From: Azotobacter beijerinckii
GTDB lineage: Bacteria; Pseudomonadota; Gammaproteobacteria; Pseudomonadales; Pseudomonadaceae
Reading direction: 5' to 3'
Length of the DNA: 64,000 bases
Assembly: GCF_900110885.1 (NCBI RefSeq)
Contig: NZ_FOFJ01000004.1
Coordinates: forward strand, 120,645 to 184,644
Shown: positions 11,247-20,270 of the stretch, piece by piece
Layout of the letters: the number at the start of each line of letters is the position of its first letter
Position numbering within the stretch: position 1 is the stretch's first letter
Translations under genes and position numbers: made by a program
The notes under the pieces: model-generated
Told to the model about the DNA's origin: nothing
Database searches by the model: none
The model's input: the letters and a program-made list of their open reading frames with translations, nothing else

Positions 11247-11998
11247 CGGTCGCTCTCCATTGCGGGATGTTCTGTAACTCTAGCAGGCGATCGCGATGGG
11301 CTCGGCGGATGGGGGAGGAGCGGGTTTGCCTGCCGTACACCGGGGGCTGCCGGTCGATACGGTGTGGGCATGTGTTCTGAGCGAGCAGTCGCCAAAATCC
11401 GCACCTGATGAAAGATGTCGTATGACTTCTCGAAAAGCAGGTTTCAAAGGCGCCGTTTGGATTCTGGTGGCGTCCAATAATCTGTCGTGGCTGTAAGTGC
11501 CTTTTGATGGCTCTATAACGGGTTTTACAGAGATTTTTTTGTTGGCTTGACGGGGCCGGCATTCGATCCGTTTTTCTTGGATAAGTTTGATTTTGAGGCC
11601 TGTAAAATTCAAAAACGTTATAAAAACAACCTTGTCTTTCTGATGTTGTACGATAACTTTGGGGTGCGTTTTAACCAGATACCTATCAAAAATAACTAGA
11701 AGGTGTGCATGCGATGATCCCCAATCCAGTGGCCGTTCCTACCCGTTTCCACCCTCCTTCAGCGTCTTTGTGCATCGCCACGCTCGGTTCGTGCGTATCG
11801 GCCCTCGGGGCGAGCCAGCCAAAGGTTGCCAGCGACCGATAGGCCGTGTGCTGACGCTGTTTCGCTGTCTTCAGTCATCGCTGACTGTCCAGTGCGCGCT
11901 GACGACTCAAATGAGTCACAGGCGTCGCAAAGGCCCGATATCGGCTCTGAACAGCGTATCCACAACTCGATACCAAATAAGAACAATGAGGAAGTCTC
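11247..11998. other. Lower-GC intergenic region upstream of the MFS gene
   Basis: About 750 bases, notably A/T-rich between 11480 and 11700. This is the left flank of the catabolic island and must carry the promoter and any AraC-family operator for the carrier gene. The only candidate coding element is a 42-codon frame at 11714-11842, listed separately. No RNA gene is recognised. Confidence 0.45.
11714..11842 (+). CDS. Possible small ORF with signal-peptide-like sequence, or remnant gene start
   Basis: This 42-codon frame begins MIPNPVAVPTRF and runs through SLCIATLGSCVSALGA, which resembles the hydrophobic core and cleavage region of an export signal. An AGAAGG lies 11 bases upstream. It may be the left-over 5' end of a porin-like or secreted-protein gene that once preceded the carrier, or chance. 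I do not recognise it. Confidence 0.2.
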   Translation: MIPNPVAVPTRFHPPSASLCIATLGSCVSALGASQPKVASDR

Positions 11999-13342
11999 AT
12001 GTCGAGCAATCCTGAAATCCATGCTCTCGATGTCGATATGTCCGCTCCTGCGGCAGCAGCGCCAACTCGGCTGCCTAGCCGCCGCCGGTGGTTCATCTTG
12101 TCGCTGTTGCTGATAGCAACCATCATCAACTACGTAGACCGTGTGAACATCTCCATCGCGGCGCCCTTCATGGCGAAAGATCTGGGCCTGGATAAGGTCG
12201 AGATGGGGCTCATTTTTTCGGCATTTGCGTGGACTTATGCCTTCGCCTTGGTGCCGGCAGGTTTTATCGCCGACCGATTCGGGTCGCGTTTCACCTATGG
12301 CGTGTCGCTGATTTCCTGGTCCGCGGTAACGGTGTGCCAGGGTCTGGCCGGCGGTTTTGCATCCCTGCTGGGTTTGCGTCTCGCTGTTGGTGCGATGGAA
12401 GCGCCCGCGTTTCCGGCCAACAGCCGGGCGGTGACCGTCTGGTTTCCGGCCCGAGAGCGGGGATTGGCCAGTAGCGTCTATGTCTGCGGTCAATACTTGG
12501 GAACGGCACTCTTTTCCGGCGCGCTGCTCTGGCTGGCCAATACCTATGATTGGCGTCATATCTTCTACAGTACGGGCGTAGTGGGGATCTTGTTCGGCAT
12601 CGTATGGCTCTATTTGTACCGCGATCCGATGTCCTGCAAGAAAGTCAGCAAGCAAGAGCTTAAGTATATCGAGGACGGCGGTGGTCTGGTCAAAAGCAGC
12701 CAGGAGCGCACCAAGTTCAACTGGCGGCAAATAGCGGAGCTGTTCCGCTATCGGCAGGTTTGGGCCATCTGTATCGGTAAGTTTGCCAGCACTTCCGCAC
12801 TCTATTTTTTCCTGACCTGGTTTCCCACCTACCTGATCGAAGAGCGTCATTTGACCATGGTCAAGGCCGGGATTTTTGCGGTGCTTCCGTTTGTCGGCGC
12901 TACGGTAGGTATTCTCCTGGCGGGAATTGTTTCGGATGGTTTGATCCGTCGCGGATATTCTTTGTCGTTTGCCAGGAAACTTCCTTTGGTGGTCGGGTCG
13001 ATGTTGGGAATGTCGATTGTGTTGGTCAACTTTACCGACTCCAACACCGTTTGTATTGCCTTGCTGACCTGCGCTTTCTTTGCTCAGGGTATCGCCTCGT
13101 CGTCATGGGCCGCGGTATCCGAGGTCGCTCCCAAGGAGTTGATTGGACTGACTGGCGGCGTCACCAGCCTGGCGGCCAATATAGGCGGCATCGTTACCCC
13201 CATCGTGATCGGTGCGATCGTGCAGGCCACCGGGTCCTTTGCATGGGCGTTCTGGTTTATCGGCGGGGTGGCCTTGATGGGGACATTATCCTACTCGCTG
13301 TTGCTGGGGCGGCTGTATCGCATCCAATTGAAGACCCATTGA
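11999..13342 (+). CDS. MFS transporter, anion:cation symporter (ACS) family, sugar-acid type
   Basis: This is a 447-residue, 12-helix major facilitator. The start of helix 1 (IATIINYVDRVNISIAAPFM) and the loop 2-3 motif GFIADRFGSRFTYG are typical of the ACS family that imports hexuronates, galactonate, glucarate and related carboxylates by proton symport. The ATG at 11999 follows GAGGAAGTCTC. An intrinsic terminator lies after it, so the enzymes downstream probably have their own promoter or depend on read-through. The substrate is inferred to be a sugar acid or aromatic acid from the neighbouring enzymes. Confidence 0.88.
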   Translation: MSSNPEIHALDVDMSAPAAAAPTRLPSRRRWFILSLLLIATIINYVDRVNISIAAPFMAKDLGLDKVEMGLIFSAFAWTYAFALVPAGFIADRFGSRFTYGVSLISWSAVTVCQGLAGGFASLLGLRLAVGAMEAPAFPANSRAVTVWFPARERGLASSVYVCGQYLGTALFSGALLWLANTYDWRHIFYSTGVVGILFGIVWLYLYRDPMSCKKVSKQELKYIEDGGGLVKSSQERTKFNWRQIAELFRYRQVWAICIGKFASTSALYFFLTWFPTYLIEERHLTMVKAGIFAVLPFVGATVGILLAGIVSDGLIRRGYSLSFARKLPLVVGSMLGMSIVLVNFTDSNTVCIALLTCAFFAQGIASSSWAAVSEVAPKELIGLTGGVTSLAANIGGIVTPIVIGAIVQATGSFAWAFWFIGGVALMGTLSYSLLLGRLYRIQLKTH

Positions 13343-13476
13343 TTATTGGTTCGGCCTAAGAGCTGATCTGCTGTGGGGTCGGATCTTTAGCGAGTTTGAC
13401 GGATTTTCAGACTTTCATTTAAGCGTCTTCTCAATAACCGGCATGCTGCTGGATTGGCTTTCATACCATGGGTGTG

Positions 13477-13499
13477 AGGCGTGCTTTGGCACGCCTTTT
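13477..13499 (+). terminator. Rho-independent terminator after the MFS gene
   Basis: Stem AGGCGTGC / GCACGCCT with loop TTTG is followed directly by TTTTC. It lies about 135 bases past the carrier stop and 124 bases before the FAH-family start, dividing the island into at least two transcription units or giving partial read-through. Confidence 0.75.
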
Positions 13500-13622
13500 C
13501 CAGGATTGGATTCGCGTTGTTTACTCCAGTCGAAGCATGGTTTTGTCCAACTGTGGTCTCGGGTTATCCCGTACGCTGTCATTCGCATACTGTCCGTAAA
13601 CGAGCGCAAGCGAGGAATAAAA

Positions 13623-14318
13623 ATGATCAACTACGTGTTCGAACCCACTATCGTACCCAGCTTGCCTGTGGACAAGAGTCATGAGCGTTTTCCTGTATCG
13701 AGAGTGTTCTGTCTCGGTCGTAATTATCATTGGGGAGACGCTCCGAATACCAAAAGGGAAGTGCCGGTTTTTTTCATGAAACCCGCCACCTCGGTCATCG
13801 ACGCCGCGGGTGAGTTGGCATTTCCGCCTTTGACCGAGGAGTTTTGCCACGAAATCGAACTGGTTGTCGCGATAGGCAAGGGTGGTTTTGACATATCCGA
13901 AGAGCATGCGCTGGAACATGTCTGGGGGTACGCCGCCGGCATGGACCTTACTCGCCGCGATATGCAAATGGCGGCCAAAGCCGCCGGGCACCCTTGGGAG
14001 CCCGCCAAGGCTTTCGATGGTTCCGCACCGATCACCCCCATCGTCCCGGCAAGTCGTTCGGGGCATCCCACCCAAGGCGCGGTCTGGTTGCACGTCAATG
14101 GTGCGGAGCGGCAGCGCTCCGACCTCGAGAGTCAGATCTGGTCGGTCGCCGAGGTGATCAGTCAACTCTCCCGTTCTGTGACCCTGCGGGCCGGCGATCT
14201 GATCATGACCGGCACTCCCCCGGGTGTGGGGGCTTTGCAGCCCGGCGATGCGATCAGCGGGGGCATCGTCGGTATTGGTCAATTCGAAGTCGTTGTGGGT
14301 AATCGCCGGAACAGTTGA
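13623..14318 (+). CDS. Fumarylacetoacetate hydrolase (FAH) family acylpyruvate hydrolase
   Basis: This 231-residue protein belongs to the short FAH family, with [10 protein letters not shown] near residue 29, the metal-binding glutamates in [12 protein letters not shown], and the C-terminal block [17 protein letters not shown]. Length and motifs are closest to fumarylpyruvate/acylpyruvate hydrolases, which cleave a 2,4-diketo acid to pyruvate and a carboxylic acid. The start ATG follows GCGAGGAATAAAA. It is 32 bases from the SDR gene and probably in one operon with it. The natural substrate is unknown. Confidence 0.88.
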   Translation: MINYVFEPTIVPSLPVDKSHERFPVSRVFCLGRNYHWGDAPNTKREVPVFFMKPATSVIDAAGELAFPPLTEEFCHEIELVVAIGKGGFDISEEHALEHVWGYAAGMDLTRRDMQMAAKAAGHPWEPAKAFDGSAPITPIVPASRSGHPTQGAVWLHVNGAERQRSDLESQIWSVAEVISQLSRSVTLRAGDLIMTGTPPGVGALQPGDAISGGIVGIGQFEVVVGNRRNS

Positions 14319-14350
14319 TTCATACAAGCGAGAAAGCAGGAGAAAGCACA

Positions 14351-15115
14351 ATGTCTAACAATTCACTTTCGAAAATTGCCCTGGTGACCGGTGCCGGCAG
14401 CGGCATCGGCCGCGCGGTCGCCCTCGGGTTGCTCGCCGATGGCTATAAGGTCGTGTTGGCAGGGCGGCGGCCGGAGCCGCTCCAGGCGCTCGTCGAGGCT
14501 GCCCGAACTGAAGGTCGCGAGGCGCTGGCCGTCCCTACTGACGTCCGCGATCCGGCCAGCGTCGATGCGCTGTTCTCGACGATCGCCGAGGTGTACGGCC
14601 GGTTGGACGTCATGTTCAACAATGCCGGCGTGAATACGCCAGCCGTGCCAATCGATGAACTGGCTGTCGATCAATGGCTGAACGTGATCGATACGAACCT
14701 GACGGGCGTGTTTCTGTGCAGCCGTGGTGCTTTCGGCTTAATGCGCAGACAAGTGCCGCAGGGGGGAAGAATCATTAACAACGGATCTATTTCCGCGCAC
14801 ACGCCACGCCCCTTCAGCGCTCCTTACGCAGCCAGTAAACATGCCGTGCTGGGGCTGACCAAGAGCCTCGCGCTCGATGGCCGCGAATTCAACATCGCTT
14901 GCAGTCAAATAGACATCGGTAATGCACTGACCGAACTTTCCGTGCGCATGACGAAGGGCGTGCTTCAGGCCAATGGGCAAATTGCCGTCGAGCCCATGCT
15001 GGATGTGAAGCACGTAGCCGATGCAGTGCGCTATATCGCCGCTCTTCCCTTGTCGGCGAACGTGCTGAACATGACGGTGATGGCCACCAACATGCCGTTT
15101 GTTGGACGCGGTTGA
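14351..15115 (+). CDS. Short-chain dehydrogenase/reductase (SDR)
   Basis: This 254-residue classical SDR shows a Rossmann [11 protein letters not shown] nucleotide-binding motif near residue 14, NNAG near residue 91, and the catalytic Ser ... YAASK arrangement around residues 143-160. The RR in AGRRPEPL after beta-2 suggests NADP or mixed preference, but this is not firm. It sits between the FAH hydrolase and the 2-hydroxyacid dehydrogenase. It could oxidise a 2-keto-3-deoxy acid at C4 to feed the FAH enzyme, which is an inference. Confidence 0.9.
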   Translation: MSNNSLSKIALVTGAGSGIGRAVALGLLADGYKVVLAGRRPEPLQALVEAARTEGREALAVPTDVRDPASVDALFSTIAEVYGRLDVMFNNAGVNTPAVPIDELAVDQWLNVIDTNLTGVFLCSRGAFGLMRRQVPQGGRIINNGSISAHTPRPFSAPYAASKHAVLGLTKSLALDGREFNIACSQIDIGNALTELSVRMTKGVLQANGQIAVEPMLDVKHVADAVRYIAALPLSANVLNMTVMATNMPFVGRG

Positions 15116-15151
15116 TATCGAGTCTTTAACCCCGAGTTGAGCGAGTCTGCC

Positions 15152-16108
15152 ATGAAACCTGAAGTGCTACAGTTGAGCCCCATATTAATCCCGGAGATCA
15201 ACGCGAAACTGCACGATCTTTATACCGTGCGTCCTTACTATCAGCAGTCCGACAAGGCCGCTTATATACGCGAGCACGGCGCCCATATTCGCGGTGTTGT
15301 CACCGGTGGGCATACCGGCATCACCCAGGCACTGATGGCGCAGCTGCCGGCCCTGGAGGTTGTCGCGGTGAACGGCGTGGGAACCGATGCAGTGGACCTG
15401 GCCTATGCGCGAGACCGAGGCATTCACGTCACCGCCACTATTGGCGCCCTGACCGAAGACGTTGCCGATCTTGCCATCGGCCTGCTGATTGCCGCATGCC
15501 GTGGCCTGTGCACGAGCGATCGCTATGTGCGCTCCGGCCAGTGGCCGCAAAGCCCTTCGCCACTTGCTCCGCTGCCGCTGGCTCGGCAGTTCAGCGGGAT
15601 GCGGATCGGGATCGTCGGTCTTGGCCGGGTCGGGCGGGCGGTAGCGACGCGAGCCGCCGCGTTCGGATGTCCCGTCAGCTACACCGATCTGCATCCCATG
15701 ACGGACGTACCCTATGCCTTTGTGTCCGACCTGACCGAACTGGCCCGGCAAAGCGATGCCCTGGTCTTGGCCGCCGCGGCCGACAAGGCGGAGGGCATCG
15801 TCGATGCCCAAGTGCTGGAGGCGCTGGGAGAGCATGGTTACCTGGTGAACGTGGCGCGCGGCCGTCTGGTCAACGAAGCCGACCTGGTCGCAGCGCTCGC
15901 GGCGGGCTCTATTGCCGGCGCAGGGCTGGATGTGTTCGTCGACGAGCCCAATGTGCCTGCGGGCCTTTTCGACCTGGACTCCGTGGTGCTTCAGCCGCAT
16001 CGGGCCAGTGCCACGGTGCAAACCCGCACGCGTATGGGCGAAATGGTGCTGGCGAGCCTGGCGGATACGTTTGCCGGTAAGACGCCGACAGGATGCGTGT
16101 GCTCTTGA
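15152..16108 (+). CDS. D-isomer-specific 2-hydroxyacid dehydrogenase (glyoxylate/hydroxypyruvate reductase-like)
   Basis: This 318-residue NAD(P)-dependent dehydrogenase has the binding motif GIVGLGRVGRAVA near residue 153, the arginine of NVARGRLVNE, the glutamate of VDEPNVP and the catalytic histidine of QPHRAS. These residues fit the glyoxylate/hydroxypyruvate reductase group. I prefer the ATG at 15152; a TTG 15 bases upstream would also stay in frame. It is 36 bases after the SDR stop and likely co-transcribed. It may reduce a 2-keto acid released by the FAH-family step. Confidence 0.9.
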   Translation: MKPEVLQLSPILIPEINAKLHDLYTVRPYYQQSDKAAYIREHGAHIRGVVTGGHTGITQALMAQLPALEVVAVNGVGTDAVDLAYARDRGIHVTATIGALTEDVADLAIGLLIAACRGLCTSDRYVRSGQWPQSPSPLAPLPLARQFSGMRIGIVGLGRVGRAVATRAAAFGCPVSYTDLHPMTDVPYAFVSDLTELARQSDALVLAAAADKAEGIVDAQVLEALGEHGYLVNVARGRLVNEADLVAALAAGSIAGAGLDVFVDEPNVPAGLFDLDSVVLQPHRASATVQTRTRMGEMVLASLADTFAGKTPTGCVCS

Positions 16109-16516
16109 TACCGGCAAGGGCGCTGCGGCGGCCGTTCGACTAGCGGCTGCTCGCCGATCCGGCACAGGTCGGGATTGCGCACGCGGTCGACGTACTCTCG
16201 CCGCGGGTGCGTCGAGCAGCCGCTTCCGGCAACGCGGGCAGCCCTTGCGTGGATGGGCGGCTGCCGCCGCCCTCGGGGCATCGAGTGGGGACTGCCTCGG
16301 CAAGCGTGGCCTGCAAGAGGTGGCGGGGCTGCATGCCGGGTGCGGTTTTCGCTGGGCGACAGACAGCGTCGCCGGCTCCTGCGGATCTTTTCAAGTTCCA
16401 CCTCATTGAGCTTTCCGGGAGGTTTCGGTGGATCGCTCGGGGGGACTGTGATAGATCGGGCGACTCGGTCGCTATCCTCGACCGGCTGACGATGTTGCGA
16501 GAACAAGGACGCTTCC
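16109..16516. other. Intergenic region before the AraC-family gene
   Basis: About 400 bases, GC-rich, between the dehydrogenase stop and the regulator start. No recognisable gene or RNA. The last 80 bases before the regulator carry alternating CGACTCGGTCGCTATC-type sequence and an AAGGAC ribosome binding site for the regulator. Confidence 0.4.
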
Positions 16517-17452
16517 ATGGATTCACTAGCTCGAGTGCCCACCTACGGCATGCAGCAACGCTGCGATCGACCGGATTTCCATATTCGAGACAAGGCCGCC
16601 CATAGCGCCGAGACGGGTCCGCACCGCCATGAGTATTTTCAGATACAGGTCAATCTGGGGAGCGATACGGTTCAGCATATAGGCGGCGTGGTACGTCCCT
16701 TTCCTCGGAATAGCCTCGCATTCATTCTCCCCCACAGGCTCCATTTCATACCGCATCCACTGGACGGTAATTTTCTGCTGATCAATTTCTCGCAGACATT
16801 CCTGTTGCCGCAGTTGCAATGCGATCCCCTGGACCTGGAAGACGTGTACATCGCTCTGGCACCGGAGCTATCGCCCTTTCGGTTTCAAGAGCACTTGGAT
16901 TTCATCCTCGAAGCACCGGACTTCGACGAAGTTTGCCGGTTGCTCGTGCGGATGCAGGAGCTTGACCAGCGTCGTCGGTTCGGTACCCGCGAGATCATCA
17001 AAGGGTGTCTTCTGCAACTGATAGGCACGGTCTGCGAGCTATTCGGGGCGCCCATCAAAGCCTTGGCGGAGGACAACGCCCCACAAAAAAGCCGGCGAGA
17101 TGCCTTGGCCAGAATGTCGGAGTACGTGCGGCAAAACCTGAGCGATCCGGAGCTGAGTTTGAAAAAGGCCGCGTCGGCCGCTTTTCTCTCTCCGAACTAC
17201 CTGACCCACTGGTTGCGCAAGGAAACCGGGAAGACATTCAGCGAACTGGTGCTGGAACGTAGAATGCATCTGGCCCGGACGCTGTTGCTCAATGGAACCA
17301 GGCCCGTGGGTGAAATTGCACGGCTGTGTGGATTCGCCGATGAGGCTTATTTTTCTCGACGGTTCCGGCATGCGCATGGGCTGCCGCCTGGACAATTCAG
17401 GCGACAGGCGGAGCCTGAGTGGGCGCCGGAAATTTTCCGGAAAGATCCATGA
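16517..17452 (+). CDS. AraC-family transcriptional regulator
   Basis: This 311-residue regulator has an N-terminal cupin-like effector domain (HRHEYFQIQVNLG near residue 37, then ILPHRLHFIPHP) and a C-terminal pair of helix-turn-helix motifs (LSLKKAASAAFLSPNYLTHW and PVGEIARLCGFADEAYFSRR, about residues 213-277). It is the only regulator of the island and is co-oriented with the enzymes, so it probably controls them and the carrier in response to their substrate. The ATG at 16517 follows AAGGACGCTTCC. Confidence 0.92.
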   Translation: MDSLARVPTYGMQQRCDRPDFHIRDKAAHSAETGPHRHEYFQIQVNLGSDTVQHIGGVVRPFPRNSLAFILPHRLHFIPHPLDGNFLLINFSQTFLLPQLQCDPLDLEDVYIALAPELSPFRFQEHLDFILEAPDFDEVCRLLVRMQELDQRRRFGTREIIKGCLLQLIGTVCELFGAPIKALAEDNAPQKSRRDALARMSEYVRQNLSDPELSLKKAASAAFLSPNYLTHWLRKETGKTFSELVLERRMHLARTLLLNGTRPVGEIARLCGFADEAYFSRRFRHAHGLPPGQFRRQAEPEWAPEIFRKDP

Positions 17453-17477
17453 GGCCGGATTTGAACGGATCCGCAGG

Positions 17478-17497
17478 GGCCGGCAGCGTTGCCGGCC
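17478..17497. terminator. GC-rich hairpin between convergent genes
   Basis: Perfect stem GGCCGGCA/TGCCGGCC with a 4-base loop, lying between the AraC-family stop and the convergent SdiA-regulated-domain gene. There is no T-run, so a terminator role is only probable. Confidence 0.45.
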
Positions 17498-17534
17498 GCC
17501 AAACGCCGGCAGCGTCCCCGGCCCCCAGCAGTCT

Positions 17535-18479
17535 TCAGTCCCCGCGACTGAAGACGTAAAACAGGTTCGGCTCGCTGACCAGATAGAGATTGCCGTCCCC
17601 GTCGAAGGTCACCCCCTCGCCCTGCGGCACGCTCTGCTTCAGCCCGGCAAAAACGCCCCACAGCGAGCGATAGCTGACCAGATTGCCGTCCTGGTCCAGT
17701 TCCATCATCAGTTTGGATTTGTCGCTGAGCAGGACCAGGTGACCGGTACGCTCGTCGAACTCCACGGAGGACAGGTCGGCGGCGAAGTTCTTGTTGCGAA
17801 CCCAGGCGTCGCGGTCGATCACCGTCAGGTTGGGGTCTCCGCGCAGGTTGGCCTTGAAGCCGCGGATCTCGTACAGCCGGCGCGGCGACTTCTCCTTGAC
17901 CACGAACAGGCGGTCGCCCGCGCGGTCGTAGCCGAGCCCCTCGAGGCCATGGTTTTTCCGCTTCGGATTGTCGATGTCGAGGGTCAGCGCCCGATAGTCG
18001 GCGCGCCGCAGGGGACCGGGCAGGCTCGGCAGCGGCACGGCGACAAGCTCCTGGCGGCGCTCGTCGGCCAGCACCAGCAGGTCGTCGCCGAGATAGGCCA
18101 CGGCCTCGACGTCCTGGAAGCCGTTCAGCGGATAGCGCGCCAGCACGTCGCCCCGCGTGCTCATGGCGAGCAGCTCCGGTGGCGTGTTGATCACCGCCCA
18201 GAGCTGCTGGCGGTCGTCGTCGTAGCTCAGCCCGGAAAGGTTCCGGGTGACCCCTGCCACCGGCCGCGCCTCGACCCGTACCCGGTATTCCGACAAGCGC
18301 AGACTGCGCACTTCCGAGGGGGGTGCGGACGAGGCGGTCTTCAACCAGAAGTACAGGCGCTCGTGCAGATGCAGCGTCAGCGTCGGGTAAACCAGCAGCA
18401 TGGTCAGGCCCAACAACGTCCATACTTTGTTGCGCCGGCCGGGCAAGCGCCCGAGCAGGCTTTTGCTAACGACGGTCAT
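17535..18479 (-). CDS. SdiA-regulated domain protein (YjiK-like beta-propeller), membrane anchored
   Basis: This 314-residue protein has one N-terminal transmembrane segment (about residues 18-38) and a periplasmic SdiA-regulated/YjiK-type domain of repeated beta-propeller blades. Signatures include NLSGLSYDDDRQQLWAV, LDIDNPKRKNHGLEGLGYD and LSSVEFDERTGHLVLLSDKS. The family is widespread but without a defined activity, and the name does not imply quorum sensing here. The ATG at 18479 has AAGGACGATCAGG before it. It diverges from the glycosyltransferase gene. Confidence 0.85.
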   Translation of the reverse strand: MTVVSKSLLGRLPGRRNKVWTLLGLTMLLVYPTLTLHLHERLYFWLKTASSAPPSEVRSLRLSEYRVRVEARPVAGVTRNLSGLSYDDDRQQLWAVINTPPELLAMSTRGDVLARYPLNGFQDVEAVAYLGDDLLVLADERRQELVAVPLPSLPGPLRRADYRALTLDIDNPKRKNHGLEGLGYDRAGDRLFVVKEKSPRRLYEIRGFKANLRGDPNLTVIDRDAWVRNKNFAADLSSVEFDERTGHLVLLSDKSKLMMELDQDGNLVSYRSLWGVFAGLKQSVPQGEGVTFDGDGNLYLVSEPNLFYVFSRGD

Positions 18480-18745
18480 CCTGATCGTCCTTGTCGTGGG
18501 GGCAATGCTGGAGAGTCTAGGCGGGGAATGCTGTCGCCGTGGGGTAAGCCTTGCCGTCGAGGCACCCGCGGATCGGCCGGCCGCCCCGAGTGGATGACCC
18601 CGAATACGCTTCGGTACTTTCCGGAGCGCGCCGGCGGGCCGCGGCGTCGTTTCAGGATGCAACGTTGCGCTGGAGGCTATCCGTATCACCCCGCCAGCGC
18701 TGTGCAAGGACGCCAGATTGACCATTTCCCGAGACCGTCGAAAAG

Positions 18746-20188
18746 ATGAACTTCCGCGCCGATGAAGCCGAGGGCACGCTGCTCGCGGTTGCCGTCCTGG
18801 GGCTGGTGGCCCTGTTGTGTTTCTGGGGGCTGGGCGATATCCCCTTGCTCAGCGTGAACGAGGCACGCCGCGCCGTGGCGACCCGCGAAATGTACGAGAG
18901 CGGTCAGTGGCTGCTGCCGTACATGAACGGCGAGCGCTATCTGGCCAAGCCGCCGTTGTTCAACTGGCTGACGCTGCTGCCGACGCAACTGCTCGGCGCC
19001 GCGACGGAGTGGGCGCTGCGCCTGCCTTCGGCACTGTTCGCGTTTTCCTCGTGCGCGGTCGTCTATGTGCTGGGCAAGCGCCTGGGCGGGCGGCGGGTCG
19101 GCCTGTATGCGGCGATCATTCTGGCAGCCAATACCGGCTTCAGCATGTTCGCCCGGCGTGCGGAAATCGAGATGACCCTGACCGGGCTGAGCCTGTTGTC
19201 CCTGCTGGTCGCCTGGCCCTACCTGTTCGGCCAGGGCGGCCGGAGCAGGGTGTGGCTCAGCTTCGGCCTGATCGGCCTGTGCCTGCTGAGCAAGGGGCCG
19301 GTCAGCCTGTTGTTCGTCGCCGCGCCCCTGCTGGCGTTCGCCGCGCTCCGCCAGCCGCGGGCAGGCGCCTATCTGCGCGACGTCCCCGGCTGGCTGCTCG
19401 CGCTGCTGATCGGGGGCACCTGGTACCTGGTCGTGAGCCTGCGCCTGGGCTGGGACGTGTGGTCCTCGATTCTCCACCAAGACATCGTGGCCAAGGTCGG
19501 CGGCCTGCAGGGTGGCGAGCCGTGGTATGCCTACCTGATCTACCTGGCCGGCGATTTCGCGCCGTTCTGGCTGGTGCTGCTGGTGCGGCCGCGGCAGCTC
19601 TGGCAGCAGATCCGCGCACGTGCCGAGCTGCAGTTGCTGGCCTGCAGCGTGCTGCTGCCGCTGCTGGTGTTTTCCCTGTTCACCGACAAGCACGGCAAAT
19701 ACCTGTTGCCGGCCTACCCGGCCGTCGCGCTGCTGCTGGCCTGGCACTGGAGCGGCGTGCGCGATTCGCTGCAGGGGTGGCGGCGCGAGCTGATGACCTG
19801 GCTGCCGCCGCTGCTGTTGCTGGCCTTCGTCGGTTTCTACGCCTTCTTCGAGGCGCGGGTGTTCGCCTACCGCCTGCAGGCGCTACCCGAGATCGAGCAG
19901 GCGCTGCTCGACTACCCCGGCCGGCCGCTTTACAGCCTCGGTACCCCGGACATGCGTCTGGTGTATTACGCCGGCCGCACGGTGGCGGCGCTGAAGGCGG
20001 ACGCCGTGGCGAAGCATGCCGGCGAAGACGCCTTGCTGTTCGTCCGGGAGCCGCTGCCGAAGAAGCTGGACTGGCTGGCGAACTGCACCCAGACGCGCTT
20101 CGCGCCCTACCTCAAGCGCAAGAAAACCGCGCTGCTGATTCGCCTGGGCCCGACCTGCCGGAGCACCCCGCCAGCCCAACCCGGGTAG
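18746..20188 (+). CDS. ArnT-like membrane glycosyltransferase (GT83/PMT family)
   Basis: This 480-residue polytopic membrane protein has about 10-12 hydrophobic helices. The first periplasmic loop contains NEARRAVATREMYESGQWLLP and GERYLAKPPLFNWL, the acidic/RxExP-type region characteristic of ArnT and related undecaprenyl-phosphate-sugar transferases. ArnT adds aminoarabinose to lipid A. This protein is shorter than ArnT (about 550 residues) and no arn genes are near, so its donor sugar and acceptor are unknown. It is convergent with the Lon-type gene. Confidence 0.82.
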   Translation: MNFRADEAEGTLLAVAVLGLVALLCFWGLGDIPLLSVNEARRAVATREMYESGQWLLPYMNGERYLAKPPLFNWLTLLPTQLLGAATEWALRLPSALFAFSSCAVVYVLGKRLGGRRVGLYAAIILAANTGFSMFARRAEIEMTLTGLSLLSLLVAWPYLFGQGGRSRVWLSFGLIGLCLLSKGPVSLLFVAAPLLAFAALRQPRAGAYLRDVPGWLLALLIGGTWYLVVSLRLGWDVWSSILHQDIVAKVGGLQGGEPWYAYLIYLAGDFAPFWLVLLVRPRQLWQQIRARAELQLLACSVLLPLLVFSLFTDKHGKYLLPAYPAVALLLAWHWSGVRDSLQGWRRELMTWLPPLLLLAFVGFYAFFEARVFAYRLQALPEIEQALLDYPGRPLYSLGTPDMRLVYYAGRTVAALKADAVAKHAGEDALLFVREPLPKKLDWLANCTQTRFAPYLKRKKTALLIRLGPTCRSTPPAQPG

Positions 20189-20270
20189 AGAAACGCTCAT
20201 CCCCGGCCCGCTGGGGTCTGGGGAGCGCGGGAAACGGGAGGTGGCGGGCGGGGGCGCCCGCGCGGATCGA

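Noticed and set aside
17535..18479. Quorum-sensing role from the name SdiA-regulated
   Set aside because: The family name is historical. No LuxR or LuxI-type gene is in the window.
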